In this document: piece after piece, positions 1-13,269 of the stretch
Numbering within the stretch: the stretch's first letter is position 1
How the letters are laid out: each line of letters begins with the position of its first letter
Program-made: the position numbers and the translations under genes
Assembly: GCA_932294295.1 (NCBI GenBank)
Contig: OW028574.1
Coordinates: 14,332,215-14,396,214, forward strand
Source of the DNA: Alitta virens
Lineage: Eukaryota > Annelida > Polychaeta > Phyllodocida > Nereididae
DNA: 64,000 nucleotides
Direction: 5' to 3'
The notes under the pieces: model-generated
What the model saw: only the letters and a program-made list of their open reading frames with translations
Told to the model about the DNA's origin: nothing
The model's database searches: none

Positions 1-842
1 CTTTCATTTACTTAGGTAAATAGGCCTATATCTAGCAGGCTCTATTTCATTGGTTGAAGGTGCTTAGTTGATGGATGACACATGGTATGAGGAAATATTG
101 CCATGAAAAATTAAAATAATTTCTCAACATGCCTTTTGATTAAAGTGAGCAAGTACAGCATAGGAGAGAAAATAATTTTGGCAAAGACGCAAGAACGTAG
201 CGAAAAACGCCATGACTGTGAACGTCATATTTAATGCCTTGAGCACTTTGGAACGTCCAGGACATTCCTTGAAGATTATGCATGAACTATAATACAGCTC
301 GGTGCAGCTATGACAATGTTTTGACGTCTCCTGGACTTAAATTATTAAATGTATAATCATCCTGGCACGCAGCCTAAGACAGATTACTGAGGGATTATGG
401 AAATATGTCATTTTGGACGTTGTAACACATGACTATGAGCAAATACACAACGCATGACATTTAATAAATTCGTCACAGTCCTGATCCCCAACCACAACAA
501 AACCATGTGACCAGGCAACGAAATCATATGACCAGACAGTAACACTATCTTGTTCTCACGACCATACTCCACTTGAAGTACATGGTCATTTTCCAAGCAA
601 GGTCGGTACTGGGATCCAGTGCAGTCCCACGACCCACGAGTATGGCTGGCCAACAATCACATGCACTATGACATGGGATACATGTAAACCAAGATGTAAA
701 CAGAGATCATGTATACAAACATTAGGCATATTCATTCTTATGCAATACAGGGACTCCATTTCGTGAATTGAATTGGGTCCTATTATAATCAATAAATTTG
801 GACAATAGGTCCTGGGATAGTTTAGTTAGACATATTATAAGC

Positions 843-1006
843 TCCTGTCCTGTCCTGTCCTGTCCTGTCCTGTCCTGTCCTGCTTCTCTTCTCTTCTCTT
901 CTCTTCTCTTCTCTTCTCTTCTCTTCTCTTCTCTTCTCTTCTCTTCTCTTCTCTTCTCTTCCCTTCCCTTCCCCTCCCTTCTCCTCTCCTCTCCTCTCTT
1001 CTCTTA
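843..1006 (+). repeat. Compound pentanucleotide microsatellite (CCTGT)8 then (TTCTC)n
   Basis: Eight CCTGT units (843-882) pass directly into about 120 bp of TTCTC units, pure up to 960 and degenerate after. Strong purine/pyrimidine strand asymmetry. Confidence 0.95.
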
Positions 1007-2382
1007 AGTTTATAAATACACACTATTATCGAAGAGTCGTAACATCGTACCGTGTAAACAAAGTTTGTTTTGTTTTGACAGGAAATCATTGCGGCCGGAG
1101 GATTACTAAGAAATAGTTCCGTAATCAAGTGGTTGGCGTAACTAGTCTAAACCGTGTGTAAACTGCCTCTCACCGGATATGGAACAGTCAATCTGCGGTC
1201 AATTAGTGATTGTCCATCACACTGGTCACTCTATAGTCATCCAGAGGGGAATACCACGCTGCATGGGTGGCTTGGAGTGACAGGGCCAGGGGCGTAAATA
1301 TTATGTACAGCACTTGAGGGTGTGTGAAAATCAATGATCATCCTGCGAGTTCAACAATACCTACTTCCACGTCTACTTCTTTAATTTTGGGTTTATCTGA
1401 CAGAACACGAATGTAACCAAATGAACAAATATGAGCTAATATCAGTTTGCTGGTTTCAGTCCTGCAGTCTCTGTAGACCAGTGTCTATAGCTTTTTATAA
1501 ATAAGCCTATGTAGCACCTGATCATAACTTCAAATATGTAATCAAATCAGTAAATCAGACAAGTGATCAAATTAATGATAGAAAAATCCAGATATCCACA
1601 AAGAGTTGCTTTCTTTTGTAACCACATTACTGTTTTGTGTTAATTATTTTCACCAATTTTATTGGCCACCTCAAACCATATGCACCCAAATTTGCTCACC
1701 CTGTTACGCCCCTGCATTTTGGTTAACGAATACCCCATTTTCCAAAATGGGCACCCACAGGTCTGTGGGGGGGGGGGGGGGGGGTTACCGATGTATGATA
1801 AATTGGGATCTACAACACTTCCCATTACCGCCCCCCCCCCCACCCCCACATTCCAACCAGTACGCCAGTTCAAACTGAGGTTGTTGTGGTCTATTTTTAG
1901 AACGGGGTTTTGTTGATAAACACCAGAGAGCACTCGAATAGACACGTCACCCCTATTACTCATGTGTCGTCTTTCTAATAATAGTTGTTTAGGGGTTTAT
2001 AAATATAAATTTACAAACTTTTGACACAACAAGTACAGGAAGTTTGTTAATGCGTCATTTGACATAATTGGTACTACTTGTTGAATACATTTTCATGAAT
2101 ACATATGAACTGAATACAATGTACATGGGAATTTTGGAAAATACCAAAGCACATGCCCTTATATAGAAGACAAAATTCTTGACATAATTTTGGTGGTCGA
2201 CATATTTTTCTGTTGCATTCCTGTCATCCTCACATTTTTCGAATTTATAACAATGGCTTTTATCCAAAAATGACAGTTACTCTGTCAAAATATCATTAAA
2301 TATGACGCTGTTCTGCAGCTGTTTGGTTTGCTTGTGTTCAAATGATTGGTCCAAATATTTTGAATTGGTATCACAGCCCCCT

Positions 2383-2422
2383 AGAAGAAGAAGAAGAAGA
2401 CGAAGAAGAAGAGGAGGAGGAA
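2383..2422 (+). repeat. GAA/GAG trinucleotide repeat
   Basis: About 40 bp of GAA passing into GAG units. Confidence 0.85.
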
Positions 2423-3302
2423 ACACAGAAAGCGGATAGCAGGATCTTTCAAAAACCATTAGTAATATAAGAGATTAATAGACAAAATGTCTGGGAATTT
2501 CTTGTTAGTGTTTGTACATTCCCACTGGTTACCGCTTAGCCAACCACTTCGTTGTTACATCACAATACACTTCTGGTGCGTAGTTACTGCGACCCACCAA
2601 TATAAAATAACCAAGAAATAGAAGAAAAATATAAAATTACCAGAGGCTTGCATATAATATATTTTAGAATGTCATTCCAAGTTCATCATTACTATTCATT
2701 AGTCACTTATTTACATTTGCAGCAGCCGCGGTACCACGCAGTGTACTGCAGTTCACACAGGAAGCCCAGAGTCATAGAATTGGCACAGTGCCAAGTGTCT
2801 CCCTTTGATAGAACTCTTTGGCATGGCTTAGTCATTGCTTCAGCACCAATTTGCCTCGTCATCCTGGATGCCTACCAGTCTCTGAGCTGGTAGGATGAGT
2901 AAAAGACAACTCATAGAAGCCATGCAGCTCTGAGACACCGACATATTTTGACCAACATATGACTAAGTTACCCGCCCCCCTTCCCCTTTTCCAATGTTTT
3001 CATACCACCAGGGATGCATCCAATTCAAATGGAATCCAGTGAGTCAGTGGTTTGTATACCAACAAAAATTTCTTGCAAATGTTCTGGAAAACCAGCAGTT
3101 CAGCGGAATATTTCTGATGCAGATAAATATGAAAGGAATGATCATCCAAACACATGACCAAGCCACGACCAGGATATTTCCAATAAAAGAAAATACAAAC
3201 TCCCCAAAAATCAAAATACGAATATAGACATCAAGGACATGAGAAATGAAAATTATCTACTATCTATACATGGAGACAACAGTAGACTCTCTTGTCTCCA
3301 TG

Positions 3303-3530
<228 letters not shown>

Positions 3531-6500
3531 ATTCCTTTCTTTCTTTCCATCTTTCTTCATTTCATTCCTTGCTTTTTTTCTTCCTTTTCTGTCTTTCATA
3601 TCACTCTCTTTGAGCCACTGTCATAAATCTCAGACATAAGGGGGTGGGGGCTTTTTACGCAGTAATCTATAGCTGGCATTCTATCTGTGACGTCATTTGG
3701 CTTGTCTGGAATTCTTTCGACGTCATGAGAAATTCGGTAGAACTAGAGCACTTGCCATTCAGATAACCTTCAGTAGAGCAAACCCAGGGTTAGTAACTCA
3801 AAAGTCACGCTTACAATGAATAAATTATTGCACTAGATAGGTACAACTAACCTTTCTATAGACACCTGTAGGTTCCAGATCAAGCTGGTCTTAAATACGA
3901 AGTAGGGCAGCCTTGTTAGTGAAGTCGCATAGAATGGAACATGATTTTATAGAACCAAAGGTACATTAAATGCCATTAGCATTAGGCCATAGAAAAAAAT
4001 AAATTTGATGAATAAAAACACGATTTATAAAATATCCTTTCATTTCTGGGCGTATTTGTAAACGTATCTTTAATAATTAGAAACCACCTAATAGATGGCC
4101 AGCAAATTGCCCTACATATTATAATCTTTCATTATATTCAGTGGCAATTCATGCAAATTTATGAGACCTAAGTAATGCAGCGTCCTTCAAAAAAGGAAAA
4201 ATAAAAAAATTCGTGAAGTGAGTAAATTTTAGCGTCATGGCCGTCCCTAATATAATGGCCTAAATAGTCCAAGTCCAAAAGGGTTCCCTAATCTTTTACA
4301 CTATTTTATTTTTCCAGCTCACCTGTCAAAAGAATTATTACAAGCAGATCAATCATGCCGTCATTGATTTGTGCAATTATGGTTTCTTTTTTCCCCCCAT
4401 GAAGCATACAAAAAAAAAAATTGTTGTACTTTATTGAATAATTTATCCCCTAAAAATAATTCATAAAGATTATTTGATTGCTTGACTTAATAAATGCTTG
4501 CCCGCATTGTGTTGTATTGTACTTTTATTTACAAATTGTCCAGTATATGACCAACTTCCGAAGTCAGACGTAATCATGACATGACAAAGCTGCATGGGAG
4601 TCCACACTGTTAGGCACTTGCCTCATTGGTTGGTCTCCAACTTGGCTGAGCACAGACAGCAACTGCAGCAAGATGCTTAAAATTTTTCTATTAATCTCTA
4701 AAATTAATATTACTGTTAACAACAATTTTTCTATATGAATATTTATTATTTTTTTTATTATTTTTTTTAATTTGGCACCAGAAAATGGCAGAAATCGAAA
4801 ATTACCACACACAGCAGTTCCCCGTAGTGACCTACTACCAATATTGAGATAAGGCAGCGTGTGAAAATACTGCACATGGGAAGTTCGTCATTCATATTCA
4901 GGTGTAAAACGCAATTCTTATTCTAACCTGGGAGTTTCAGGTGACACCCGAAGGGTTTGGTCTATGTGGACCAAATACAGGCTAACTAACACAATCATGA
5001 ATCATTAAAAATATATCAATTACATTAAGTAAATAAAATAAAAAAGTAATAACTTTTATCAATCAGATTTCATTTTTGCACACCATCCATTAGTTTCATT
5101 GGTATTACGCATTGATAAATATTTTTTCAATATATTAATTGTTGACATGAATGTCTTTGAGTATAAATGGTTTCATTGTTAATACTCAATGCTCAATATA
5201 TGATGTATCACTCACTACACAGGATGTAAAAAAGTTTTATCAATATATTTCCAAAGTTCATACACGTGTTGTCCTTTTTTGTATATTTCACACTCCCAAA
5301 TACAGCTGTATGTAGATAACATGTATAGCATAAACTGAAATAACTGTCCACAGGTTTTTTTGGCATATTTTCCCATAGGGCAAAAATGGCATGGAGCAGC
5401 GCAGAAATATTAGCAACAAGTAAAAGCCCAACTTTCTAGCTGATAAAAACAGTTCTGAGAACCAAATTACCAGAATGTTGCTATAAATTGTCCGTTGTAA
5501 TTTCTGCTGCTAATGATGAGAAAAAATTATCATTGCAAAGATAGGGAAATTGAAGTTAATTTGTACCACACAGAAAGGGTTTTTATTGGTTAGAAAGTTG
5601 GACTTAGTCTTTTTGATAACATTTATAACTACGTATATTTTGTGCTTCCCCATGACATATATGTAAAAATAAGCCAAAAAACATGTAGACATTTATTTTG
5701 GATGGTACCATAGTTCAGTGACCGTTGATAAACCATATCTGATAAATGACTATAAACAAACACAGGCTGTCAGCATTTAGAACATAACACGCTACAAGGA
5801 AGTGAATAGAACGAAATTATTTCAAATTAGACATATCATGCTGCAGACCGAAAAAAAAAAAAATTCCTCAAGGGAATTGCATTTTACAAATGTTCCACTT
5901 CCTGATCGGGAAGTTGCTCAGGATTTTTGTGATTTTATTGCAAAAAATAAGTTTCACATTAAACGGTATTCCCCCTTTTTAACCAATGTTTGCAAACATC
6001 ACATGCAACAATGTAATACATCTATAAATAGAATTAACAAAATTCTTTACACATTTTTATCTCATATAAGGAAATTAGTTCAAATTACACAGGTTATTCA
6101 ACTCAAACAATTCTGAAACATATAAAATTATGGAATTTGCCTATTATGAAATAACCAACCATGAATTATCTCAATGTCAGTTTCATAATAAATAATGTAT
6201 GTCAGTTTGATAAGAAAAATAGCTATCTCTAATCAATCCAATTATCATAAATGTAATCCAGACCAAATAGTGATAACCCCATTTCACATTTACAATATTT
6301 GTCTAATGTCATTTATGTCCGCCTGGGAACCGCCCATAACTTAGTGATAAGCATCTAATGCAGGTTATATAATCATAAATGGCTTTCTTATCATCACAGA
6401 CCAATAAATCATATGTTACCCAAGGAATCGACAAAGTCAGCTAAATTGCATACATGCCATGTGACTCAGATACCCTGTTCAATACATGTGATTCGACCCA

Positions 6501-7523
6501 TGCAAGTCTCGTCACACATGATCACAACACGTGAGAACTCGAGATTATACGAGAACCACACCCCCAATTTGTTGTGATTCGAGGTCAAATCAGGGACAGC
6601 AACCCCAAAGGTCATGTTGTAACCTTGGCAACTGATGGGAGGTCATATTTTGAATTTACCAGCATTGACATCACAATACTTTACCAATAAAATTCAACCA
6701 ATTAGATCTGACAGATGTGTGCACAATTGTAAAGGGAATCTGCATTTATTATTTATGATATTAAGACCAAAAATCTGTATTTTTGTAGCCTACTTTCTAT
6801 CTTTAAAAAATTTGTGAATCAAGTTTGTATATTTAACACGAGGATCAATGGAAAAAACAAATGTTTCAAAATAACTTAACTTCTTGAAACTACTTATGAT
6901 TCATCAATTGTTTCGGAATCAACTTTGCAGAATAACCAGGTTTCAGTATTAAAAATATATTAGCTTCCTTAATATTTTGACAAGAAACTTCCTATTTTCA
7001 TACTGTAATGGAATTCCATCTTGAAACCAACTTCTTGGTAATTGTGACAGGTTTACTGCATATTAGGTATTTTAAATTACCAAGTAATATTTTTTCTATC
7101 ACAAGCCGGGTGTAAAATAGAGGCCAGGGCTATAATAATAACATTGAAACAAATAAATTACAATTTTACAGATCTTACACAACTTTATAACTGATAATTA
7201 TTTTGATTAAAAAAATTTCATTATTGTTCCAATATATACATAAATATACATGTAATGTAGGTATTGCATCTCTCTAGCTGGGCGAATTCCCCAAAGCAGA
7301 ACTTCCTGGCTGGCAAGATCTGTATCAGCTTTGTGGGGGGGGGGGGGGGGGCTTTATCAGCTCCTACCCAAAAGGGAACAGTCTGCTCGTGTCTTTATCG
7401 CAATTTATAATCGTCTGTGTCTTTGTTATTAAGGAGGGAAAATTAGGCTCCTTATCTTCGTAATTAAGGCCAGATTAATTCAAATCCTCTCGTGACACGT
7501 CGTGACAAGAGTCCAGCTGAGTC

Positions 7524-7536
7524 TGACCTTTGACCC
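7524..7536 (-). promoter_or_regulatory. DR1 nuclear-receptor element
   Basis: TGACCTTTGACCC, which on the minus strand reads GGGTCAAAGGTCA, the consensus direct repeat spaced by one base that HNF4, RXR and COUP-TF proteins bind. Confidence 0.35.
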
Positions 7537-8510
7537 ACGGTCACACTCCATTGAACACCATAGCATTACTTTTGCGGACATTCAAATCCTACGGGATTAT
7601 TTCATGGTTTCTATACAACACTCTGTCGATTCATGCTATTGTTAACGAGGATTATAATTCCAATCTTTTTCGATTTTCTCCAGTTTGCTGGATGTGCTTA
7701 ATTCGTGAATTGCTGTACACATTGCTTGCCATGAGTTACATGTAATAACGCCATTTTAAAGTTGTTTAGGACTTGGGTGGACTGAAAATTAAAAAAAAAA
7801 AAAAAAAAACGAACGTGTTTTTAAATTTGCTGAGGAAGAAACGAGATAAATGTAACTATTTTTTAACTAAGTAGTATATAGTGAATTGTAGAAATTGCAA
7901 CAATCTGTCTTTAATGAAGTTAATTATTCAGCTATGGCTAGTTTGGGCTTGAATTAGCAGAATGTTACAACATACATGTATTCTTGAAGCATTACTATTG
8001 TAAAAAATTAATTAATCAATTAATGCCATGGAGAATGAACTCATGATTCAGCAATTGTTTTCATACAACTTTGAGAAGGGAGGAGGATAAGCTGAACATA
8101 TCGACCTATAAATGGCAATAAAATAAGCCATGACACATGTGAACCCATTAATTTCCAGCTCAGCCATTTTTGACGCTCATCCGGAGATGATACACTGGGT
8201 TGTCCTGGTGCTACCTGGTAGCAAGTGACGTTCAAGGTCACCCTTAAATTTATATGTCGTTATTTATTGTAGGCTTAAAGTCAAATATCCCCCATTATTT
8301 CGGGTATCCAAGTTATTTTTCTATTGTGTTCGGGGGAATTGATAGTTCATCAATAATTTAAATATTTTTAAAATTTTAAAGTCGTATATTTATGAACTCG
8401 TAGATATTTCAAACTCGGGTCAACTCAAATGAGAGGCAATAAAAACAAAAATTATGACTTCTATGGAATAGCATACTGTCTACATGTCTATGTATTTAGA
8501 TACACTTTTC

Positions 8511-8548
8511 ATTCTATTCTATTCTATTCTATTCTATTCTATTCTATT
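8511..8548 (+). repeat. (ATTCT)n pentanucleotide repeat
   Basis: About 7.6 perfect ATTCT units. Confidence 0.93.
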
Positions 8549-9171
8549 GCATGGCCCTATGGGGTTGTTCCACGTTTAACCCTGACCTCTGAGCATGGAA
8601 CGAATGCCGTCCAAAAGGTCAACAGTTCAGGGTGGATTGCGCAAGGGGTCAAGCAGAGGGGGAGGGTGGGTCATCTCGCCCTGCAAGGGCATTGGCCTGG
8701 GGTCAGAGTGACCTTCGGAGGGGTGAAGGATGATGCATTTACGAGGGGGGGGGGCAAGGGTTATTGTTCAAGGGTGTTACTTTTGTGAAATCACTACTGC
8801 AAGCTTGCATTGTATTCTATTATAATGTCAAATACTGTCTCTAGTGTCATCAAAAGGTACCATGGACATCTATAGCCCTGTCTAAATCTTAATGATGAAA
8901 GTGACGTACATATAATGTATAGACATTAACATCCGCCCATTAACTCCACCCCTTCCATATATGTTAATGGGGTGAATAGCATTCTTGGCATTACATCATT
9001 ATTCTTACGTAATATCCCTTTGGATTTTATTGGTACACATTTCAAAGCCATTTAGGGTTTTCCTTATCTAAGTATCTCCTTATCTTGGAATATGTGGCAT
9101 CTTTATACAGATAGTTGTCCCCCCCCCAACCCCAGGGGTCATTGCACTCTTTTTCACCCCCCCCCCCTTCG

Positions 9172-9400
9172 TGACCTCCCAATCACCCCCGGACTCATTA
9201 ATGGTCCAAGGTAATTGACCCTCATAAAGTTATTTGCATGTCTGACGAGGGTAGAGCCACACCCCTTTTATGGAGTGACCTGGAGTCACATGGTGGGGTA
9301 ACATCGAGGTCACCACGTGGTCCAACTGACCTCACCCCTTCGTCCTCTGGAGGTCAGTGTTGTAGAGGTCACCCAAAGTGATTCATACTAATTTTGACCT
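9172..9400. promoter_or_regulatory. Cluster of seven nuclear-receptor half-sites
   Basis: Exact AGGTCA or TGACCT at 9172-9177, 9276-9281, 9307-9312, 9327-9332, 9351-9356, 9366-9371 and 9395-9400. About 0.1 would be expected by chance in 229 bp. Variant half-sites (GGGTCA, TGACCC) lie close by. May be an enhancer or the relic of a repeat. Confidence 0.4.
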
Positions 9401-12365
9401 GGGATCAAGTACCCGCAACCCTAGAGCTATGGGAAAATTCCCAATTTTTTCAACAAATATTTTGAACTTGGGATGAACTTTAAACAGACTGACTTATGCT
9501 TGATGGGCATGAATAAATGTAGGATGTAAAAAATACATCTGGACCTGACTGGTTTATTCAAGATGTACTATTTAGGTCAGCATCTACTATAATAAGTACA
9601 TATTATTATCAAATGGGCATCTTTGAGAAAATACACCAGTTTCCATTAGGCCCCAAATCAAGACAATATTAAAAGAGGCTTTCTCCATGAATAAACCATG
9701 GTGCTGATATTGAACCAAATTCTGCGTCCTTCATATGAATATCTTTAGCAGAATTGACGACGCAAGGACGTTCTTTTTTTTTTTTTTTTGGAGGAGGAAA
9801 AGACCTTGTGACGTCGCAGAACACACCACACCCACGTGCTCTTGCAGGAGAGAGTGATAGTAGAAGAGAGGGAATGGAAGAAAGCGTCTGCAACTGCTGC
9901 AGCTGCCTTCAACCAGCCAAGCCTTGCTCAGCGATCGATATCAGCCACATGTTGCCAAAACACCGCATGGCCAGCCAAGCCCACTCATGGCAACCACTGC
10001 ACCTATCATAAACCCTAACCATGTCCATGCCCTAACCCTCTTGACACAGTAAACTGACCAAAAATTGTATGGACCCCTCGAACATGACATTTCCTATCAA
10101 ATGCCATTAAAAAACAGAACCTAATAAAGGCTGCTTAATTACTGGAATTTAACAATTCGTTCATTCATTATGTCATTTTTGTAATATTGTTATAGGCTAG
10201 GGCATCGTACTGAGAATACCAGGTAGCCAAAATAATTACGTAATTATGTAATGTTTGGAAAACATCTTGATCACTGATTATATGAATGTTGAGACTCGTT
10301 AAAGGATTAAAAGCCATAGATTATAACATTACAACAAACTCTGTCGGAGTTTTTGAGTGCAAACTTGAGTGGCAAATCCTAGTGTTACGTAAGAATGGCG
10401 AGTGTTATTATGGCTATTCTTGACCATAAGACGGAAACAACTAACTTTCAATAGACTCAACTTTGTCGGCTGGAAGTCCAAACAAAAAATTGCGTAACTG
10501 TGAAAAACTCTGGCGGTGTGTCAGACAACTCAGTTGCACGCAACGACCCAGTTAAATTTTAAAAAAATTAAATTTAAGTCTGCAAGTTCCTAACTGCGAC
10601 GTAACAATTTTCTTACTGTATCATTTCTTAACTGCAGTTAATTAGTGGGGAGGATTTGTGCCAAAATATGACAGGATACTGCAAAATAACTTGCTCCTTT
10701 GAAATTTGGCACAGAAGTAGAATATAGTCAGATGAGAAAAATGTGATTTGAAGGCATTTCATTTTTGCGTTTCCATGGCGAGGGGTGCACACAGAGTGCA
10801 TGGTTTTGGAAAACTAATTAGCAGCTGTGTTCGCATTATAGTCACGCTTTAAATATCAAAATTTCAACTTTATTTTTCCCCCAAAAAAGTAAGATATGAA
10901 AGGTTCCGCCCGTTTTATTTTGAGCAATGCCTTGGTAACCATGGAAACGAAAATGATAGTCACAGAGCGCATAATATACACGTGAACAGGGCAATAAAGT
11001 TACCTATTGAAATCTTCACCTTTAAACCATTTTTAAACTTTGGCACTTTGTTGGTACGCAACAAATGATATATCATCTTCAAGATTTAAATTCGCAGTTT
11101 TAATGCAAGTAGCTACAAGTAATGTAAAGATTCAAATTTATGTAAAATTGGATCTGGTAGTGTCAGTATAAAGTCAGCATTCCATTCCAGGAACAGATGC
11201 CAAACCCAATAGATCAAGGATTTTGGCATGATCGCGCAGGTCCATGCGAGTCTTTGTTTATCAACAAAGCCATGTGCGCGTAGAATCTACAGGGCGCACA
11301 TGCTCTTGCCCCCCCCCCCCCCCCCACCCCGCAGCTCATGCTGGCAGGTGTGGGGCCCTTTGTTAAATTATGGCGCCCATTCAACTTGCATTATACGAAT
11401 TACATAATTAGGCCTGCGTCTATTTACTAGACTATACAAATCCTTCACACAAAATCGGATTCCAAGGTTCGAATGAAATACGCACATGCATGCATACAGG
11501 TCTATGTTTCCATTGTTAATTGGCCACGGCTGAAAATCCATTACCATACCTTGCTAATCATCAATTGAACAATAGTTCATTAGATTGGTTTGCACCTTAT
11601 ACGATTAACCCCCCCCCCCCCCCCCAAAAAAAAGGACCTTACGTGTCCTCAGTTCCCGCCAAACCTTCCCATGACCTAGTGAGACCCAACTTGGGGGGGG
11701 GGGGGGATGGTGAAGGGCTCAGAAGAAGGGGTAGCTGAACACTAGGTCACGTAGCTAGTAGAGCCATCAAAGGCAGGCTGGCGAACATTTGCAGTCTTTT
11801 GGGGTTCGTTACCAAGGGTAACCAAGTGCGTAGGTCATATGGCTGGCCGTTCCCAGGGGAACAACCACCTTCAGGATTTTCAGGAATGTCTGGTTGGCAG
11901 ATAGCGGGAAAATTCCTTCCAATGAATCCCAACTAAAACCATGTGCGTCTGCAGCTGTCTGCCAAACCAAGGATCGTGAACTAAGAATTAGACCTTCATG
12001 AGAATCACGCGCCATCCATGCATTTGAATATGGCCACCGTCCCCTGAAACTAAAGACCTACCACTATAAATTATAAGTCATGTGGACTAGTCGTGATGTT
12101 TTACAAGAAAGTTCTAGTCTATACAATTGAATGTCATTAGGCATAGGCATATTTTTAAACTTAAAGTTTTACCCTAAAAATCATTGATAAATGGTAATCA
12201 TGTGCAGAGTTTTGGTTTATCCAGGTTTTAGAGTTTTCCATAATTTTTAGATCACCTATTCCCTTGAAATTCCCATAAGAGATCAGACTTCAATTTTACA
12301 TTGCGCATTTCACACATTATATAAAAAAAAATGCTATAAATTGCCAGACGCCGAAAGAATTCGCA

Positions 12366-12462
12366 TTTCCGGAGGCGAGCAGGGAGGCCGAAAACTCATG
12401 CATGATGGTGACCCCACAGAACGCGCGCTCAGTTCAGTAATTTTCCACTGGCGCATGCGCAC
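12366..12462. promoter_or_regulatory. GC-rich island with NRF1 and ETS sites
   Basis: TTCCGGAGG ETS-like site near 12368, a CGCGCGC run near 12422 and a perfect NRF1 palindrome GGCGCATGCGCA (12450-12461) in an otherwise AT-rich region. Resembles a TATA-less promoter, but no first exon was found next to it on either strand. Confidence 0.35.
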
Positions 12463-12539
12463 TGGGTGATGCTAGTCTGTGTCTGGCATGGTGACCTGCT
12501 GGGGAGTCTGGAAGGGGTTGTAGACGTGCAGCTATTCGA

Positions 12540-12578
12540 GGGGGTGAGGGGGGAGGGGGTGAGGGGGGGGGGGGGGGG
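12540..12578 (+). repeat. G-rich tract with quadruplex potential
   Basis: Five or more runs of G3 or longer in 39 bp, ending in a pure G run of about 17. It lies just downstream of the NRF1/ETS island. Confidence 0.8.
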
Positions 12579-12966
12579 CAAAGCTTCTATTCAATGAAAG
12601 AATAAAGGAGAGGCCAAAGTATCTGAAGAGAACTGGTGAAATTAGAATATGCGTCTTGTCAGGAGGCAAATTCTGAGCAGCATAAATTTAGCTCTGCGGG
12701 GCTAATTTTAAACCAGTCCACCCGGAGAAATAGGAAAGCCATATATGCTTCATCATAGTACACGCCATCTCATGTACAATTAGACTGAGATGTACTTCAC
12801 TAAATTAATATGTACTGTGCACACATGATCAGGAGACCTTATTTGTTTGTGTTAAGTACAAATTCGGATCCCAGTCATTCAAGATGAGTTTGTAATATAT
12901 GCAAGTTCCGCTTTGATTTGTAGCAGGCCTCTAGTAGGCCAGTCTATTCAGTGTGCTGTCCTATTC

Positions 12967-13108
12967 AGGTCATTAATCAAACCTTAACGAGGATAGGACA
13001 AGGTCATGTACAAGGCAAAGGATTGTGGGACATCTGTCAGCCAGTCCAACATCCTGAGGTCATTTTTAGTTAATGACCTGCACAATCGGCCACTCATGAC
13101 CCAGGTCA
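12967..13108. promoter_or_regulatory. Five nuclear-receptor half-sites downstream of PIM
   Basis: Exact AGGTCA/TGACCT at 12967-12972, 13001-13006, 13057-13062, 13074-13079 and 13103-13108. Confidence 0.35.
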
Positions 13109-13269
13109 AGTATTGAATCAAACTTCACTTGGGAGTATATCAAGCAGAAAATGAACTTCCAATAATTGCAAATGAAGTTCAAACAGCAATATGTAACATT
13201 AGTTACAATATTGAAAGACGTTTTCATTTCAAACAGTTAAAACAAACCAGAGAAATTGTTTTGAAACAG

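Noticed and set aside
5802..6116. 104-codon plus-strand frame
   Set aside because: AT-rich, begins in an A-run region, no known motif, no splice partner.
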